Shown: piece after piece, positions 50,068-62,799 of the stretch
How positions within the stretch are numbered: position 1 is the stretch's first letter
Layout of the letters: each line of letters opens with the position of its first letter
Source: Tillus elongatus
Lineage: Eukaryota > Arthropoda > Insecta > Coleoptera > Cleridae
Assembly: GCA_964006375.1 (NCBI GenBank)
Contig: OZ023262.1
Span: 90,520,654 to 90,584,653 of the forward strand
Direction: 5' to 3'
Length of the DNA: 64,000 bases
Made by a program: the position numbers and the translations under genes
Notes under the pieces: model-generated
Told to the model about the DNA's origin: nothing
The model's database searches: none
Seen by the model: only the letters and a program-made list of their open reading frames with translations

Positions 50068-50748
50068 ATGCCCTTCACTTCTGAAACACAAAATACAGCT
50101 GATAACGGGAACTTTCTGTTCAATATCTATTTTTCAGACGAGTGTACGTTTTTATTAAACTCTACTGTCAATCGCCATCATTGTCGTTATTGGGCAGATA
50201 ATAATCCAAGAAATTTTCGCCAATTCCACACTCAAACTCCACAGAAATTGAATGTCGGGACTGGCATATTTGGAGACCGTTTAATCATATCAATTTTTCT
50301 TGATGGCAATTTGAGTGGCGAAACGTATTTAGAGTTACTAGAAGATATCGTTTACCCTCTACTAATTGACATTGTTGAAAATGATGATTGCTATAAAGAA
50401 AATCAATTAGTGTTTCAACAAGATGGAGCTCCTCCGCATTTTTCACAACGTTTTAGGGAGTTTTTGAGCAGAGAGTTTCCAGAGCAATGGATTGGGCGTA
50501 GAGGTGCTATCGAGAGGCCCCCTAGATCACTGGATTTAACTCCTTTAGACTTCTTTCTATGGGGCCATTTAAAGAGTAAAATTTTCGCAACAGAACCGGA
50601 GTCTCTGGAAGAATTACGACGACGTATTGTTGAAGAATTTCGTCTAATAACTCCACGAATGCTCCAGAATGTCAGAGCTCGTTTTGAACAAAATTGGTAC
50701 TTTTGTAAGGAAGCTGGTGGTCAACAAGTTGAACACTTACTTAACTGA
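50068..50748 (+). pseudogene. DD41D transposase, catalytic part only
   Basis: 226 residues, open to its natural stop. Motifs: YFSDECTFLLN (first D), FQQDGAPPHFSQ (second D), RPPRSLDLTPLDFFLWGHLK (third D). Distance from D of DGAPPH to D of PLD gives 41 intervening residues, the same as the element at 4.1-5.2 kb. The C-terminus ends GGQQVEHLLN. The N-terminal DNA-binding domain is absent, and the apparent start is just the first M after the break, so it cannot be a complete enzyme. Sequence divergence from the 4-5 kb copy shows a different lineage. Confidence 0.82.
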
Positions 50749-51125
50749 ATAAACGTCTTTGTTTGATTTTGGTTTTTAGTTTTTTTAACGAAAAATTGAC
50801 TACTTAGTGCATTTCTTATCACAATGAATGAAATACGTTCTTACAACTCCAACTGTGAATAATTTTCAAACGAATTTAAATTTCCAAAAAAATTAGTGTG
50901 CTGAATTCAGAAAAGAAAGAGCTTTCAAATGATGTAACACTCGACCCATGTTCCCTGTTTTAAATATAAGGGTTGTTATCACCACCCTTAAGGGGTTGAT
51001 GTGACTAAGTTGAGTTTTATGTCAAAACATGTACCCCTCAATAATAAAATTGACGTGTTTGATCGTTTCTTAAAAAAAATATTCTCTGGACGCAAATCGG
51101 TCTGTTTGGTTTTCAATGCGCCACG

Positions 51126-51127
<2 letters not shown>
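50749..51127 (+). other. 3' flank of the second DD41D transposon
   Basis: Non-coding up to the terminal GCCACGCTG. Confidence 0.6.
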
Positions 51128-51216
<89 letters not shown>

Positions 51217-51356
51217 CAATTTGACCTCGAATATGGTTTTTTTGTAGAAGTCAAAACTCGCGAGCTTCTTTCAAGCGAAATGTTTCTACGAAAATACACA
51301 TATAAACTATGTGCGAAGTATGACAAAATTTCTTTTGAAAATTCCTGAAATAAACT
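51128..51356 (+). repeat. TA array and diverged module F
   Basis: TA array 51128-51212, then AATTTCAATTTGACCTCGAA and CTCGCGAGCTTCTTTCAAG, a diverged F. Confidence 0.75.
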
Positions 51357-51881
51357 CTGGACGCAGCAAGTTCGTTGTGGAAGTGAATTTTCATAACAAT
51401 GTTTTTAATAGCAAATATGTCTCTCTAATGCAAGCAGGCATCAATCTGGTTAGCGGTGGAGCCTACATAGTAGAAACGATATACCATATTTTATGAAAAT
51501 AACTTATTGTCTGAAAATTTATAAAAATTCTGAAAATAAACTTAAAAAGTTTCCAAGAAAACTTGTTGCCTAGCCAACAAACGTAAGGTTATTGGCAAAT
51601 TGAGTTATTGAAATTTGAAGCATTTAATGAAAATTCGCTATCACGCACTTACTGCGTCTCGATTTTTTTCTTACAAACATCATATATCGATAAAAACATT
51701 AAAAAATGCAATAATATACGGGTGTTCGAAAAAATGTTTAGGGATCATCAACGACTGGGCCACCGTGTGATGGTCAAAATAATTTTATAAGATGCAGCTC
51801 AAGACACCCTATAATTAACGTATACATTTTTTTATCGTATCTTGTCTAATAACATTATATTAAGCTTTACCGTAGAAATGC

Positions 51882-51978
<97 letters not shown>

Positions 51979-52535
51979 CAAAGAAAAACTGAATGTAAAC
52001 CCGGATATGCATTATAGGGGGCCTAGTTTTCGCAACTAAAACTACCGCCAAAGCATCACAGAAAGGGTCTATTTAAAATGAATTTTCTGTAAACATTTTA
52101 ATAAAATGAAGGACAATGACGGTTGAAGCTGAAACTTAAGGGTTTGCAGAACATTCTTCTAGCGCTGCTTCCTTTACATAATCCATATTTGTTTCGGGTT
52201 TTTTGCCTAAATGTTGCCAATGTTGACGTTTCAAATAGCGACTTTGACGTTTTGAGGAAATGCCCATAACTTTTTTTCTTTAAACGTATAGACCTAAATG
52301 TTGGTACGTAGTTCACTCTTTATAATACAAACACGCGCACAAAATTTGGTTGCGCTTACTTTGTTATATCCGGAGATATAATTTTTTTCGAAAAGAAAAC
52401 ACAACAGTTTCCGGGAAAACCTGGGCTGATTTTCCTGGCTTACGAACCTATCCAAGCCAGTTGCAAAAGGAAGGTACTCAAAAAATTTGATTCAAATTGG
52501 CCCATTATTTTTTGAGTTATTGGTATGATACATAC

Positions 52536-52630
<95 letters not shown>

Positions 52631-52760
52631 ATATAAAAATTAAAACTTACCCCGGATGTGGGTTCTAGGGGGCATAGTTCGCGCTCATTTGAAGAAATGT
52701 TGTTTTCAAAATTCAAAAGTCGCGATCACCTCATTAGTGAATTTTTTTAAAGAAAATTCG
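51357..52760 (+). repeat. Composite repeat A-B-(TA)n-F-C-D-E-(TA)n-F
   Basis: A 51357-51665 with both ends, B to 51882, TA 51883-51974, partial F to 52040, C to 52180, D near 52225, E to 52530, TA 52538-52627, F 52628-52760. Two TA arrays within one chain show a tandem or nested arrangement. Confidence 0.85.
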
Positions 52761-52900
52761 CAAAAATCAAGAGGCAAACCTAGAAAAAAACTTGTGGAAA
52801 ACTTGGCATTGCCGATGAAGTACATAATCTACAAAACAAAAATTGCTGGGGATGGAGAATCAGAGTTTGTCACTAGAAGGCGTCATCTAAGCTATATTTT
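52761..52900. other. Short unassigned segment before a SINE
   Basis: Ends in AGCTATATTTT (52890-52900), the SINE target. Confidence 0.4.
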
Positions 52901-53261
52901 TAAGAACCTCGGTGGTTCAGGGGTAAGAACGTGTGCCCCTGAACCGAAGGGTACTGGGTTCTATCCCAGGGTACTCCTATCACTTTTCAGTACAAACTGT
53001 AAGATTAACATCAACCGAGGTTCTGGCATTGTATTTGAGCGAGTGGAATGTCTACACGTTCAGCCCTTCGGAGGGGGCGTAAAGCCGTCGGTCCCGTGTC
53101 CATGCGATGTTGGGCACGTTAAAGATCCCTACCCTCCTTACAGAAAGGCAGGAGTTCGGCAAAATTTACAGGATGGTGAGGTGAAACTGCTCCCTGGCAT
53201 CGGTGATTGGCCATAGTCGCGGAAATAGGCCGACGTTAAAGAAACAAAAACACACACAAAC
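52901..53261 (+). mobile_element. tRNA-derived SINE, family S1, copy 5 with clear target duplication
   Basis: AACCTCGGTGGTTCAGGGG (A-box-like), body GGGCACGTTAAAGATCCC, tail GACGTTAAAGAAAC and CACACACAAAC. AGCTATATTTT at 52890-52900 and 53262-53272 is an exact 11-bp target duplication, proving retroposition. Confidence 0.92.
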
Positions 53262-53272
53262 AGCTATATTTT

Positions 53273-54097
53273 GGTGATAAAGTTTAATGAACTCAATTTC
53301 TCTTAAAATGATAAAAGTTAAAAAGGAAATTATCTACCATAACACACTTGCTGTGTCTGGACTGTTTATGCTACTCAAAAGTGGCAACAATATTCTCGAA
53401 CTGGAAATTTTTACAGTGCTTTGTAAAACCCGAATAGTTTGTTTCATTAGTCTAGTCAAAACTGGTTTAATAGTTCGGCAAACACGAATGGAGTTTGAGT
53501 ATGATGAGAAATAAATTAGAGACGTTTTTGTTTAATAGATGAAAATTAGACCTGACATCCTAAAATCATCAAGTCGACCGCCTTGTCAGTAGACTAATGT
53601 TTCGACAGCACAGAGTATTAATTTTCATGGACAAAAATATAAGAGGCGGGTGCATTCAAAGATGAAATTAGGTGCAATTTTAGAAGAGAATAGAGAATAG
53701 TTTAAAATGTGTGTTTACCGTAGAGAACAATGATTTAGTAGAGCGGTTCTCCGTTCTTTGGAGGCTCATTTGTTCTTTAATACATGTTATTATCGACCAT
53801 TGAATATTTTGGCAGCTTAATGTTTCGTTGGCGCCAGCATTGTTTTGCTTTATGACTTTAGTTTTCCACTTTCTTAAATGCCTACAGAAACTTATTTCAT
53901 GATACCGTTTTACTGCCACATAAATCATTCCAATCAAATTAATTATGGCTTTTAACGATTTTTTCATGAATCTCATTATACATAAGTATTTACGAAATGT
54001 GCCTTTAGTTTTAAATAAATAATTTGTAAACAAAATGATTGTATTTCATTTTCTGACATCTACATTTTTAGCGAATTTTCTAACAACAAAAATCTCG
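53273..54097. other. Unassigned DNA with a diverged module-A end
   Basis: ATAACACACTTGCTGTGTCTGG (starting at 53339) is a mutated A end. The rest (to 54097) shows no gene; a 117-codon minus frame at 53.7-54.0 kb has no recognisable motif. Confidence 0.4.
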
Positions 54098-55473
54098 GGA
54101 CGCAGCAAGTTCGTTATGGTAGTGAATTTTCATAAAAATGTTTTTATTGCAAATATGTGTGTTTTCTTTTTAAGAAAGCAGGCATCAAATTTGATTACCA
54201 GTATAACATATATAGTAAAAACAATGTGCCATGTTTCATCAAAATAACTTGATTGTTTGAAAACGTACAGAAATTTCCAAAAGTAAACCAAAGGTGTTAC
54301 TGAAAAAATCCGTTTCTTGGTCAACCTTATAGGTTAATAGCAAATTGAGCTTTTCAAATATGAAGCATTTAATCAAAATTCGCAACCACAATGCACTTGC
54401 TGCCTCCAGAATTTCTTAACTTACAAACATGCATTATATTTCGATAGAAAATGCAAAAAAATAAGGCGTTTTCGACAAAAAAAAATATTTGTATCACCAA
54501 CGACTTATGGGCCACCATGTGATTGTCGCAATAATTTTTTAAGATGTAGCTCAAAACACCGTATAATTAATGTATACAATATTTTTTCATATCTTGTATA
54601 ATAACGAATATATTGAGCTTTATTGATTTTTTACGAAAATTCGACAAAAATTATATACCATTAAACAATAAACTCTATAGCTAAGGCTACTGCCAAGCAT
54701 CAGAGAAATGGTCTATTAGAAATGAATTTTCTGGAAATATTTTAGTAAAATGAAGGACAATAACGGTTGAAACTAAGAGTTCGGTGTATGTAAAACATTC
54801 TTCTTGAGACATTTTCTTTCCATAGATCGTATTAGATTTGCCTAAATGTTGCGAATTTTGACGTTTTCAATTGTCACTTTGACGTTTTGAGGAAACCCCC
54901 AATTTTTTTTTTAAATGCCAATAACTTTTTTGTCTTTTGACCTACAGAGCTAAGTTTTGGTAGGTGGCACACCTATAACGATATAAACCAGCTTACCAAA
55001 TTCGGTTGCCCTTACTTTGTTAATTTTGGAGATATAAATATTTTGCGAATGAAAACACAAATTTTTCCGGGAAAACCTCGGCGGATTTTCCTGGCTAACA
55101 AAATTATCCAAGCGACTTGCGAAAGGAATGTACTCACCAATTTTGACGTTTAAAATCGCAATTTTGACGTTTTGAGGAAAATCCAAATTTATTTTTCTTT
55201 GAATGCCTGTAACTTTTTTATCCTTTAACCCACGGAGCTAAATTTTGGTAGGTTACTTGCCTATAATGATATAAATCCGCATATGAAATTTGGTTGCCCT
55301 TACTTTGTTAATTCCGGAGATATAAATTTTTTTTGAAAGAAAACACAAATTTTTCCGGGAAAACCTGGACAGATTTTCCTGGCTAACAAACTTATCCAAG
55401 CCATTTGCAAAATGAATTTATTAACCAAATTTAATCAAAATCGGCCCATTATTTTTTGAGTTATCGGTGTGAT

Positions 55474-55571
<98 letters not shown>

Positions 55572-55706
55572 ATATAAAAATTTAAACCGACCCCGGATAT
55601 GTGTTCTGGGGGGCCTAATTAGCGCTCATTTGAAGAAATTTTTTCAAAATTCAAAAGTCGGGATCTCCTCATTAGTGAATTTTTTTTAAGAAAATTCACT
55701 AAAAAT
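54098..55706 (+). repeat. Composite repeat A-B-C-D-E-D-E-(TA)n-F, most complete uninterrupted copy
   Basis: A 54098-54415 (both ends), B (CACCAACGACTTATGGGCC, about 54495), C 54630-54830, D 54840-54900, E to 55140, a second D/E pair to 55476, TA 55479-55568, F to 55706 ending AAGAAAATTCACTAAAAATG. The D/E duplication is diverged, so it is old. Confidence 0.88.
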
Positions 55707-56048
55707 GACCGCGACTGTTTTTATAACCGTGGAAAGTGGATAAAAAATATGTAGGTGAGAGTCTGGAACAGTGGCCACCATTTTATATAAAAATATTAAC
55801 CATTAAAATCATTTACTTTTTTGAAAAGGTGATGACATAAATTAGTTTTATAGAACTTTTGGTATCATAGCAACCTAATATCTAGGTAAAAAATTTTTTT
55901 TTTCCTAAAATTGGTAGTTTTAAAAAACGCCTACAAGGTGGCCACTGTACCGTCAATGATGGTACAGTGTCCATATCTGCATGGAACACTGGCCACTTTT
56001 CGAATCATTTAAAAATGAATCAGAAAATTCTATTTACTTTAAAAAACT

Positions 56049-57237
56049 CTGGACGCAGCAAGTGCGTTATGGAAGTGAATTTTCATAAAAATGTTTTTAA
56101 TTACAAATATATCTCTAATGCGAGCAGACATCAATTTGGTTACCGGTATAACCTATAGAGTAGGAACAATGTATCATATTTTATCAAAATAATTATTTGA
56201 AAATGTACAGAAATTTTCCGAAAATCAACTTTAAATGTTTTCGAGAAAACTTGTCTCCTAGCCAATGAACCTTAGGTTAATAGCAAATTAAGTTATTGAA
56301 ATTTGAAACATTTAATGAAAATTCGCAACCAAAACGCCCTTGCCGCGTTCATACAAAAATTTTCCGAAAACAAAGTTAAATGTTGGTTTCCTAACCAACA
56401 AAACTTACGTTAATAGCAAATTGAGTTATTGAAATTTGAAGGATTTAATGAAAATTTTCTACCAAAACGCACTTACTGGGTCCAGATTTCTTTCTTACAA
56501 ACATTCATCATATTTCGATAAAAAATGCTAAAATGCAGTAACGAATTTGTTCTACGAAAATTAGCTAAAAATTATAGACCGTTAAACCATAAACTTCACT
56601 AAACCTACAGCGAAAGCATCAACTTAATTAAACCTACAGCCAAAGCATCAGAGAAAGGGTCTAATTGAAATGATTTTTTTGTAAATATTTTAGTAAAATG
56701 AAGGGCAATAATGGTTGAATCTGAAACTTAAGGGTTCGCAGTACACTCTTCTTGCAACATTTTCTTTTCACAATCCGTATTTGTTTCACGTTCTTTGCCT
56801 AAACATTGCCAATTTTGATATTTTAAATTGCGAGTTTGACGTTTTGAGGAAAACTCCAAAATTTGTTTTTTAGCTGCCCGTAACTTTTTTGTCCATAAAC
56901 TTAGAGACCTAAATTTTGGTACATGGTTCATGGCTTTTTATAATGCAAGTACGCGTACCAAATTTGGTTGCCCGTAACTTTTTTGTCCATAAACTTAGAG
57001 ACCTAAATTTTGGTACATGGTTCATGGCTTTTTATAATGCAAGTACGCGTACCAAATTTGGTTGCTCTCACTTTGTTATTTCCGGAGATATGAATTTTTT
57101 TAGAAAGAAAACAGAAAATTTTTCGGGAAAACCTTGTCCGATTTTCCTGGCTAACGAACTTATCCAAGCCATTTACAAAAGGAAGGTACTCATCACATTT
57201 GATTAAGATCGGTCCATTATTTTTTGAGTTATCGATA

Positions 57238-57319
<82 letters not shown>

Positions 57320-57360
57320 GAATCTCCCTATTAGTGAATCTTTTTAAGAAAATTCCCTAA
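56049..57360 (+). repeat. Composite repeat A-C-D-E-(TA)n-F inside the pogo element
   Basis: A 56049 to about 56350 plus a second partial A end (56452-56500), C 56530-56800, D, E with a perfect 94-bp duplication (56876-56969 and 56970-57063), TA 57240-57318, and a truncated F. Confidence 0.82.
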
Positions 57361-57363
57361 AAA

Positions 57364-58081
57364 AGAAAATTTGAATCACCAATGACTTTTGGGCCAGCCT
57401 GCAATTGTAGGAATATTTTTTTAAGATGTAGCTCAAGACGCCCTATAATTAATGTACAGCGTATCTTGCATAATAACGGATATATTAAGCGTTAAAGATT
57501 TTTTACGAAAATTCGACAAAAATGATAACCATTACCCGATAAACTCTATAGCCAACACTACTGCCAAAGTATCAGAGAAAGGGTCTATTTGAAATAATTT
57601 TTTTGGGAATATTTTAGTCAAATGAAGGACAATGACGATTGTAACTAAGACTTCAGGCTTTGTAAAACATTCTTCTTGAGACATTTTCGTTCCATAGCTC
57701 ATATTATTTTCAGGTTCTTTGCCTTAATATTGCCAGTGTTGACGTTTTAAATCGCGACTTTGATGTTTTGAGGAAAACCCAAATTTATTTTTCTTTAAAT
57801 GCCTGTAACTTTTTTGTTCTTTGACGTACAAAGCTAAATTTGGTGGGTGACTTACCTATAATGATACAAACCCGCGTACCTAATTTGGTTGCCCTTACTT
57901 TGTTAATTCCGAAGAGACAAATTTTTTTCGAAAGGAAACACAAAATTTTCCAGGAAAACCTCGGCGGATTTTCCTGGATAACGAACCTATTCAAGCGACT
58001 TGCGAAAGGAAGGTACTCACCAAGTTTTATCAAAATCGGTCTATTATTTTTTTAGTTATAGGTGTGACATATAAATATATA

Positions 58082-58164
<83 letters not shown>

Positions 58165-58290
58165 ATATAAAGTCTGAAATCGACCTCGGATTTGGGTTCC
58201 AAGGGTCCTAAATAGTGCTCATTTGAAGAAATCTTTACAAAATTCAAAAGTCGGGATCTCCTCATTAGTGAATTTTTTTTAAAGAAAATC
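57364..58290 (+). repeat. Composite repeat B-C-D-E-(TA)n-F inside the pogo element
   Basis: B (ATCACCAATGACTTTTGGGCC), C 57490-57720, D, E to about 58070, TA 58085-58161, F 58162-58290 ending TTAGTGAATTTTTTTTAAAG. Head-to-tail with the previous copy. Confidence 0.85.
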
Positions 58291-60249
58291 CTTAAAAAAC
58301 AGTATATTACCAGTGTAGTTTACATTGTACGAAGATAAATCTGCAGGAAATGATTAGCCGTTCTTGATGTTTCCTCGATTTTTTCAGGTTGCATCAGGTG
58401 AAAAATCATATCATGGGCTGGAACGGTCGATATGTCTGGCACATATGAATATATAAAATTGCTTCCATGGTGCCTAAGAAATGTTATATTGAACTCCTCA
58501 TTCTCTAACTTATGCATGATTCGACCAACATAGTATTTAACTGTTTTTTTTTTCGTCGAAAACTTAACTAACATAAACAAGTCTGTAGTTATTGTCGACA
58601 GATCATTCAATAGAAGATTATCTTCTTCTCCCGATTGAGCAAAGATATCAATGTCTTCAGAATCTGTCAACTATTCGACGCTCGTATCAGATGAGGAACT
58701 GCTTTCAGAAATTTTACTTTTAGAAATTTTACTTTTTTTTGGGATTTGGTGCAAGGTTTCAAGCTATTCCCAAGGTGTCTTTTTACACTTAAAATTTTGT
58801 TTAAACTAGATTTTCTAGCTTCTTTCAATTTTTCCTCTTCCTCAAGTTTTTCTAAAACTGGGGTGTTTGTCAAAAGTTTTGACTTTTCTTTTTTCTCTGA
58901 AACTTTCTATTTTCAGTCGAAGTTGTTACCTTTGGAAGTGGTTTAAGGTCAATAGGTAAAACAATTTCTGGTTTATAATTGAGTTGTAATCTTTAGCGCT
59001 TGTCGTTGGCATCATGGCTTCATTATTATCAATTGTTTGTTTCAAGTTGTCTTCATTCAAACTGTCTTTATTTATTATTTGCATGTCTTTTACGGTTGAA
59101 GCAATTAAGTCATCGTCGTTAAATATGTTTCGGTTGAACGGGAAAATCCCTCTAGCTCGAAATCCTGAAATGCAGTTTCGATCAGTGAATGCTAAAGGAT
59201 AAGCCTCACCCAAAATATCAGCGATGTCATAAATGGTAACTCGTTTCCCTGGATTACTTAGAAGCCATGCTTGACAATGTTGATTGTAATATTTTTTTAA
59301 AGCCTAGTAAACACTCTTGTCTAAAGTCTGCAACTTATGGCTAGTATGGGCAGGTAGGGTTAGTAATATAACATGATTCTCCTTAGCCAACTTTATGATT
59401 TGCAAAGAAATGTGAGCTTCGTGGTTATCCATGATTAGTAGTACCGGTGATTTAGCTGTAGGTTTGGCATGTCTAATAAAATGTTGAAACCATTGAAAAA
59501 AGAGTTCCGACGTTATCCAACCTGATGTTGAAGCCACCCCGACAGTTCCAGGGGCAGCATTCTTAATCATATAATCCTTGTAATTTTTTCGAGGAAATAT
59601 TAGAAGGGGAGGAATATTATTTCCTTTCGCGTTGACACAACCTACCTTGGTGACCAATGTTCCTCGTTTACTAGATGTTATTTGGCCAACTTGTTTTTGA
59701 CCTTTTCTAGCAATGACTTTTCCTGCTTCTTGAACGGTTGTAAGTCCAGTTTCATCCACATTGTACACTTGATCGGGTCCTAATTTGTATTTCTCATATA
59801 TTTCGTGAACATTATCAAAAAATCATTGGACGACTAGCTTCTTGAAGTCCATAGCTCTACCTAATGACGTCGCTTCTGCCGATCGTAAAGATAACTCCTT
59901 TCGCCGCTTGAGAAAAGCGTTAAACCACAATCCACCGGCCGTTTCATTTTCTACCCATGAGGGTGGTAATTTATTCCTATTTGACAATGCTAGCTCATAA
60001 GCCAACTCTCTTGCACATTTAGGATTCAAGCCGTAATGAAGTTTTGCCATGGTTTGGAAATATTCACTTAAGATTTCTTCTTCTTCCAAAGAAAATATTT
60101 GGTTTACAGTATAATTTGGTTCTAATCGTGGTGCTCCTTCTAAGACGGGTGAGTTCCAATCAATTTCATCTCTTCTGTCCTTGACTTTTTTTACATAACA
60201 CCTTAAAGTTGTGCGGGGAATTTTGCATCAAATTGCAGCGGATTTAACT

Positions 60250-61590
60250 AGTGATGGGACAAACTGTTATATTGCTTTAACTGGTCGCGCCTGTTACTGT
60301 TATTTAGAAATAACAGTTAAATATAACAGGTTGAAATTAACAGTATGAACTATGAATTATTAAGAATTCCACGTAGACGTAGTAACAGTAGCTTAACCCG
60401 TCCGGTGGTGTAGTTGGGTAATGTTTAAAATAAAAAATATTCTTGTATTATGTTTAAAACAATTATTTTTTTATTAAAAAAATGATTGAGGTTTTTTTTT
60501 TGGGTATTCATCACTAATAATAATTTGGTAAAAAATTCCACAATGCAGAATTTCTTTCGAATTTTCTTTACTAATTAAGTATTAGTTAAGCATTGAGCTT
60601 GAAAACCATCTTTTCCTTGAAAATGAGAGCTATATGAAATAAATGAATTATTGTAAGCAAAAAATAAAATAAATAATTTTTTTTTAAATTAAAACTACCT
60701 TTTTTCTCTCTACCTATAGGGCGAAGTGTCTGGTTTCAACTATACCGGGTACAGGGAATATTTTTATAATTTCATTAAAATTGGTACTGTTTCTGAGATT
60801 TTTTAAATTTCAGCGATTTTTTATTTTGCAGTAGTAATAAAAAAAAGATGTTTAAAATCGGACCTATTTCTTAGATTTCCAAGGTGAAAAGTAAAAAGGA
60901 ATATTGATTTATTAGTTACATAAGGCAAAGAAGAATGAGCAAAAAACTACCTAATATAATATAATACTTAAGGACTCACGTTAAAACATAACTGTACGTT
61001 TGTATACATATCAGTTTTTTCTTAAAACAAAAATGCCATCTACATATCGAGTTATCTAATGAAGATTGAGTTTACGTCAACGACTATGTGATTATTTTTT
61101 TATATACGCGGTGACCTGATTTTATTTTTACAGTGATATAGTTCATTTTTAATAATTTTCACTTGCTACATATACAGCCTTTCACATATTGAAAAATTAA
61201 GAACGAATTTTTTAGCGACCATAAATGTCAGAAGTGAAGGAAACTTAGCTTACTTTTTACAAGCATGACTTGTAATATTAATAAAATGAGGTAATATAAA
61301 AGGTGTTCCATTTGAATAATGAAAGTTGATGGAGTTTCCGCAAAACCGGAAGCTGCACCTCTCATAAAATTTCGGTAAAGAAATTTGCCTTTATTCTGCA
61401 CGTATGGTTCTTTATTACATTACGCTTTTATTTTTTGTTAGAAGGATCTCTAGTTATATTTTCGATTCTCGGTTCACCGCCAGTGAATCTCCGGTCATCT
61501 TAATCAGTACGCTTTTAAAAACTGTGCAAACAACGAACCGCTTTTGCCTAGAAATGGAGATCCACTTAAATGGTGAAAAATTCATTCTTA
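60250..61590. other. Non-coding part of the hAT element
   Basis: AT-rich DNA with repeated AACAG motifs near the left end; no further transposase part was recognised. Confidence 0.5.
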
Positions 61591-61765
61591 TGAATATCCA
61601 CATTTAAGTAAAATGGTGAAGGAGAAGTTTGGGACTGTCACTACGTCTGTTCCGTGCGAAAGACTTTTTTCTAAAACAGGACAAATTTTAAGTGACCGCC
61701 GTAACAGATTTTCGTCGACCAAAGTCAGTCGAATAATGTTCATCAACAAAAACTCAGAACTTTAA
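61591..61765 (+). pseudogene. hAT transposase C-terminal dimerisation segment
   Basis: Reads YPHLSKMVKEKFGTVTTSVP then CERLFSKTGQILSDRRNRFS and ends KVSRIMFINKNSEL before TAA. This is the hATC domain (motif CERLFS.AG...RRNRL) common in ZBED-like hAT proteins. The catalytic part upstream is not preserved, so the element is non-autonomous. Confidence 0.82.
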
Positions 61766-62799
61766 AAGTGTTTTGTTAGAAAAGTATTTCTTAGTGTAAG
61801 ACAATTTTTCTCAAAGAAAAAAAGAAACATCGTTGATTTTATTTACATTTTTCATATTTTGTGTTTGTTTATAAATTGTAAATATGTGTGTGTTTTTGTG
61901 AATCAACAACCTGTCAAAATTTAACAGTTTCATTGTACCGACGACCCTACGTTTCCAAAGCTGTGAGCACACTAGTATAAAGTAGTATGTTATGAAGTAA
62001 AGTCCGCTCTATACTCTATACCCCATTCCCAGTCTCATGTCCATTCATCCTGTTATAACAGTTGCGGATGAAAACAGAAGTTGATTCATCGTAGCTAGTT
62101 GCAGTGCAACAGAAACAGATGCGACAACAGAAACAGATACGACTCCGAGTTCTAGTGTAAAGCGCAACAGCATCCCCACCCCTGTACCTGTTATTTGTAT
62201 ATATCCATAACAGGTTGTTACTGTGGCGGCTCGACAACAGTTAAAAAATAACAGACTGTTAAATAACAACCCATCACTAGATTTAACTGACATTACACCA
62301 CTGTCTATGTCTCGAAGTGCGTTGCGCATAGTTTCTGCAGAAGTTTTACCTATTGTTTTATCAGTTTTCTTGTGACGAGGCATTTTGTAGCATTTCTGAA
62401 ATATAAAAGGTCAACATTTAAGCACAGCAACTATGAAGGTACAATGGCCACCCCTTTTAGATTTATAAGGAGTGGCCACTGTACCTATAATGGATGGTGG
62501 CCACTGTACCGTCAGCCACGCCTTAAGATTAAAAATCGCTTACAGAAAGTACTTACATATTTGCCACAGGTCTTATTTTTTTCTCGTTGAAAACACTAAA
62601 ATATTACAAAAATGCTTTCCCGAAATAAAGTTACAACGCGTGCTAAATTTTGAGGTTAAACAATTACCCAAGAAATGGATTCAAGAATACTGCAACTAAT
62701 AGCATGAACAGAAGCAGTAATTTATTTTAACTTTACACGCTAGATGGCGACACACAGTCTTTGTAAATAACAATTGTGTGGGTAGGTGGCCACTGTACC

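Larger units (their letters stand above)
50060..51127 (+). mobile_element. Second DD41D transposon, 5'-truncated
   Basis: Only the right end is present: inverted it reads CAGCGTGGCGCATTGAAAAC, immediately followed by TA repeats. The left end and the N-terminal part of the gene are missing. Confidence 0.7.
60249..62279 (+). mobile_element. hAT transposon inside the pogo transposase gene
   Basis: 2031 bp with 10-bp inverted ends TAGTGATGGG and an exact 8-bp target duplication GATTTAAC (60241-60248 and 62280-62287), diagnostic of hAT. Many TAACAG/CTGTTA motifs lie near both ends, probable transposase-binding repeats. Only a fragment of the transposase remains. Confidence 0.93.
58320..62383 (-). 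pseudogene. Pogo/Tigger-like transposase split by a hAT insertion
   Basis: The gene starts at ATG 62383 (MPRHKKTDKTIGKTSAETM, a psq-type DNA-binding start). It is cut at 62280 by the hAT element and resumes at 60248 with SAAI, a TGA, then CKIPRTTLRCYVKKVKDRRD. Next come SLRSAEATSLGRAMDF, a stop at 59823, then FFDNVHEIYEKYKLGPDQVY. Catalytic core: NVDETG, LIMDNHEAHISL and LPAHTSHKLQTLD; D to D is 35 intervening residues. A TAG at 59304 and more breaks follow, then GFRARGIFPFNRNIF (59.15 kb) and the acidic C-terminal part ending at 58320 (VKYYVGRIMHKLENEEF). At least four stops or shifts besides the insertion; dead. Confidence 0.87.

Noticed and set aside
52656..53216. 186-codon + frame over composite repeat and SINE
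   Set aside because: It runs through module F, unrelated DNA and a SINE with its own target duplication; a chance frame.
54950..58033. Recurring frames such as FASRLDKFVSQENPPRFSRK in module E
   Set aside because: Similar peptides appear because the DNA repeat is similar. Frames are short, broken at different points and end in TA arrays; no sign of selection on protein.
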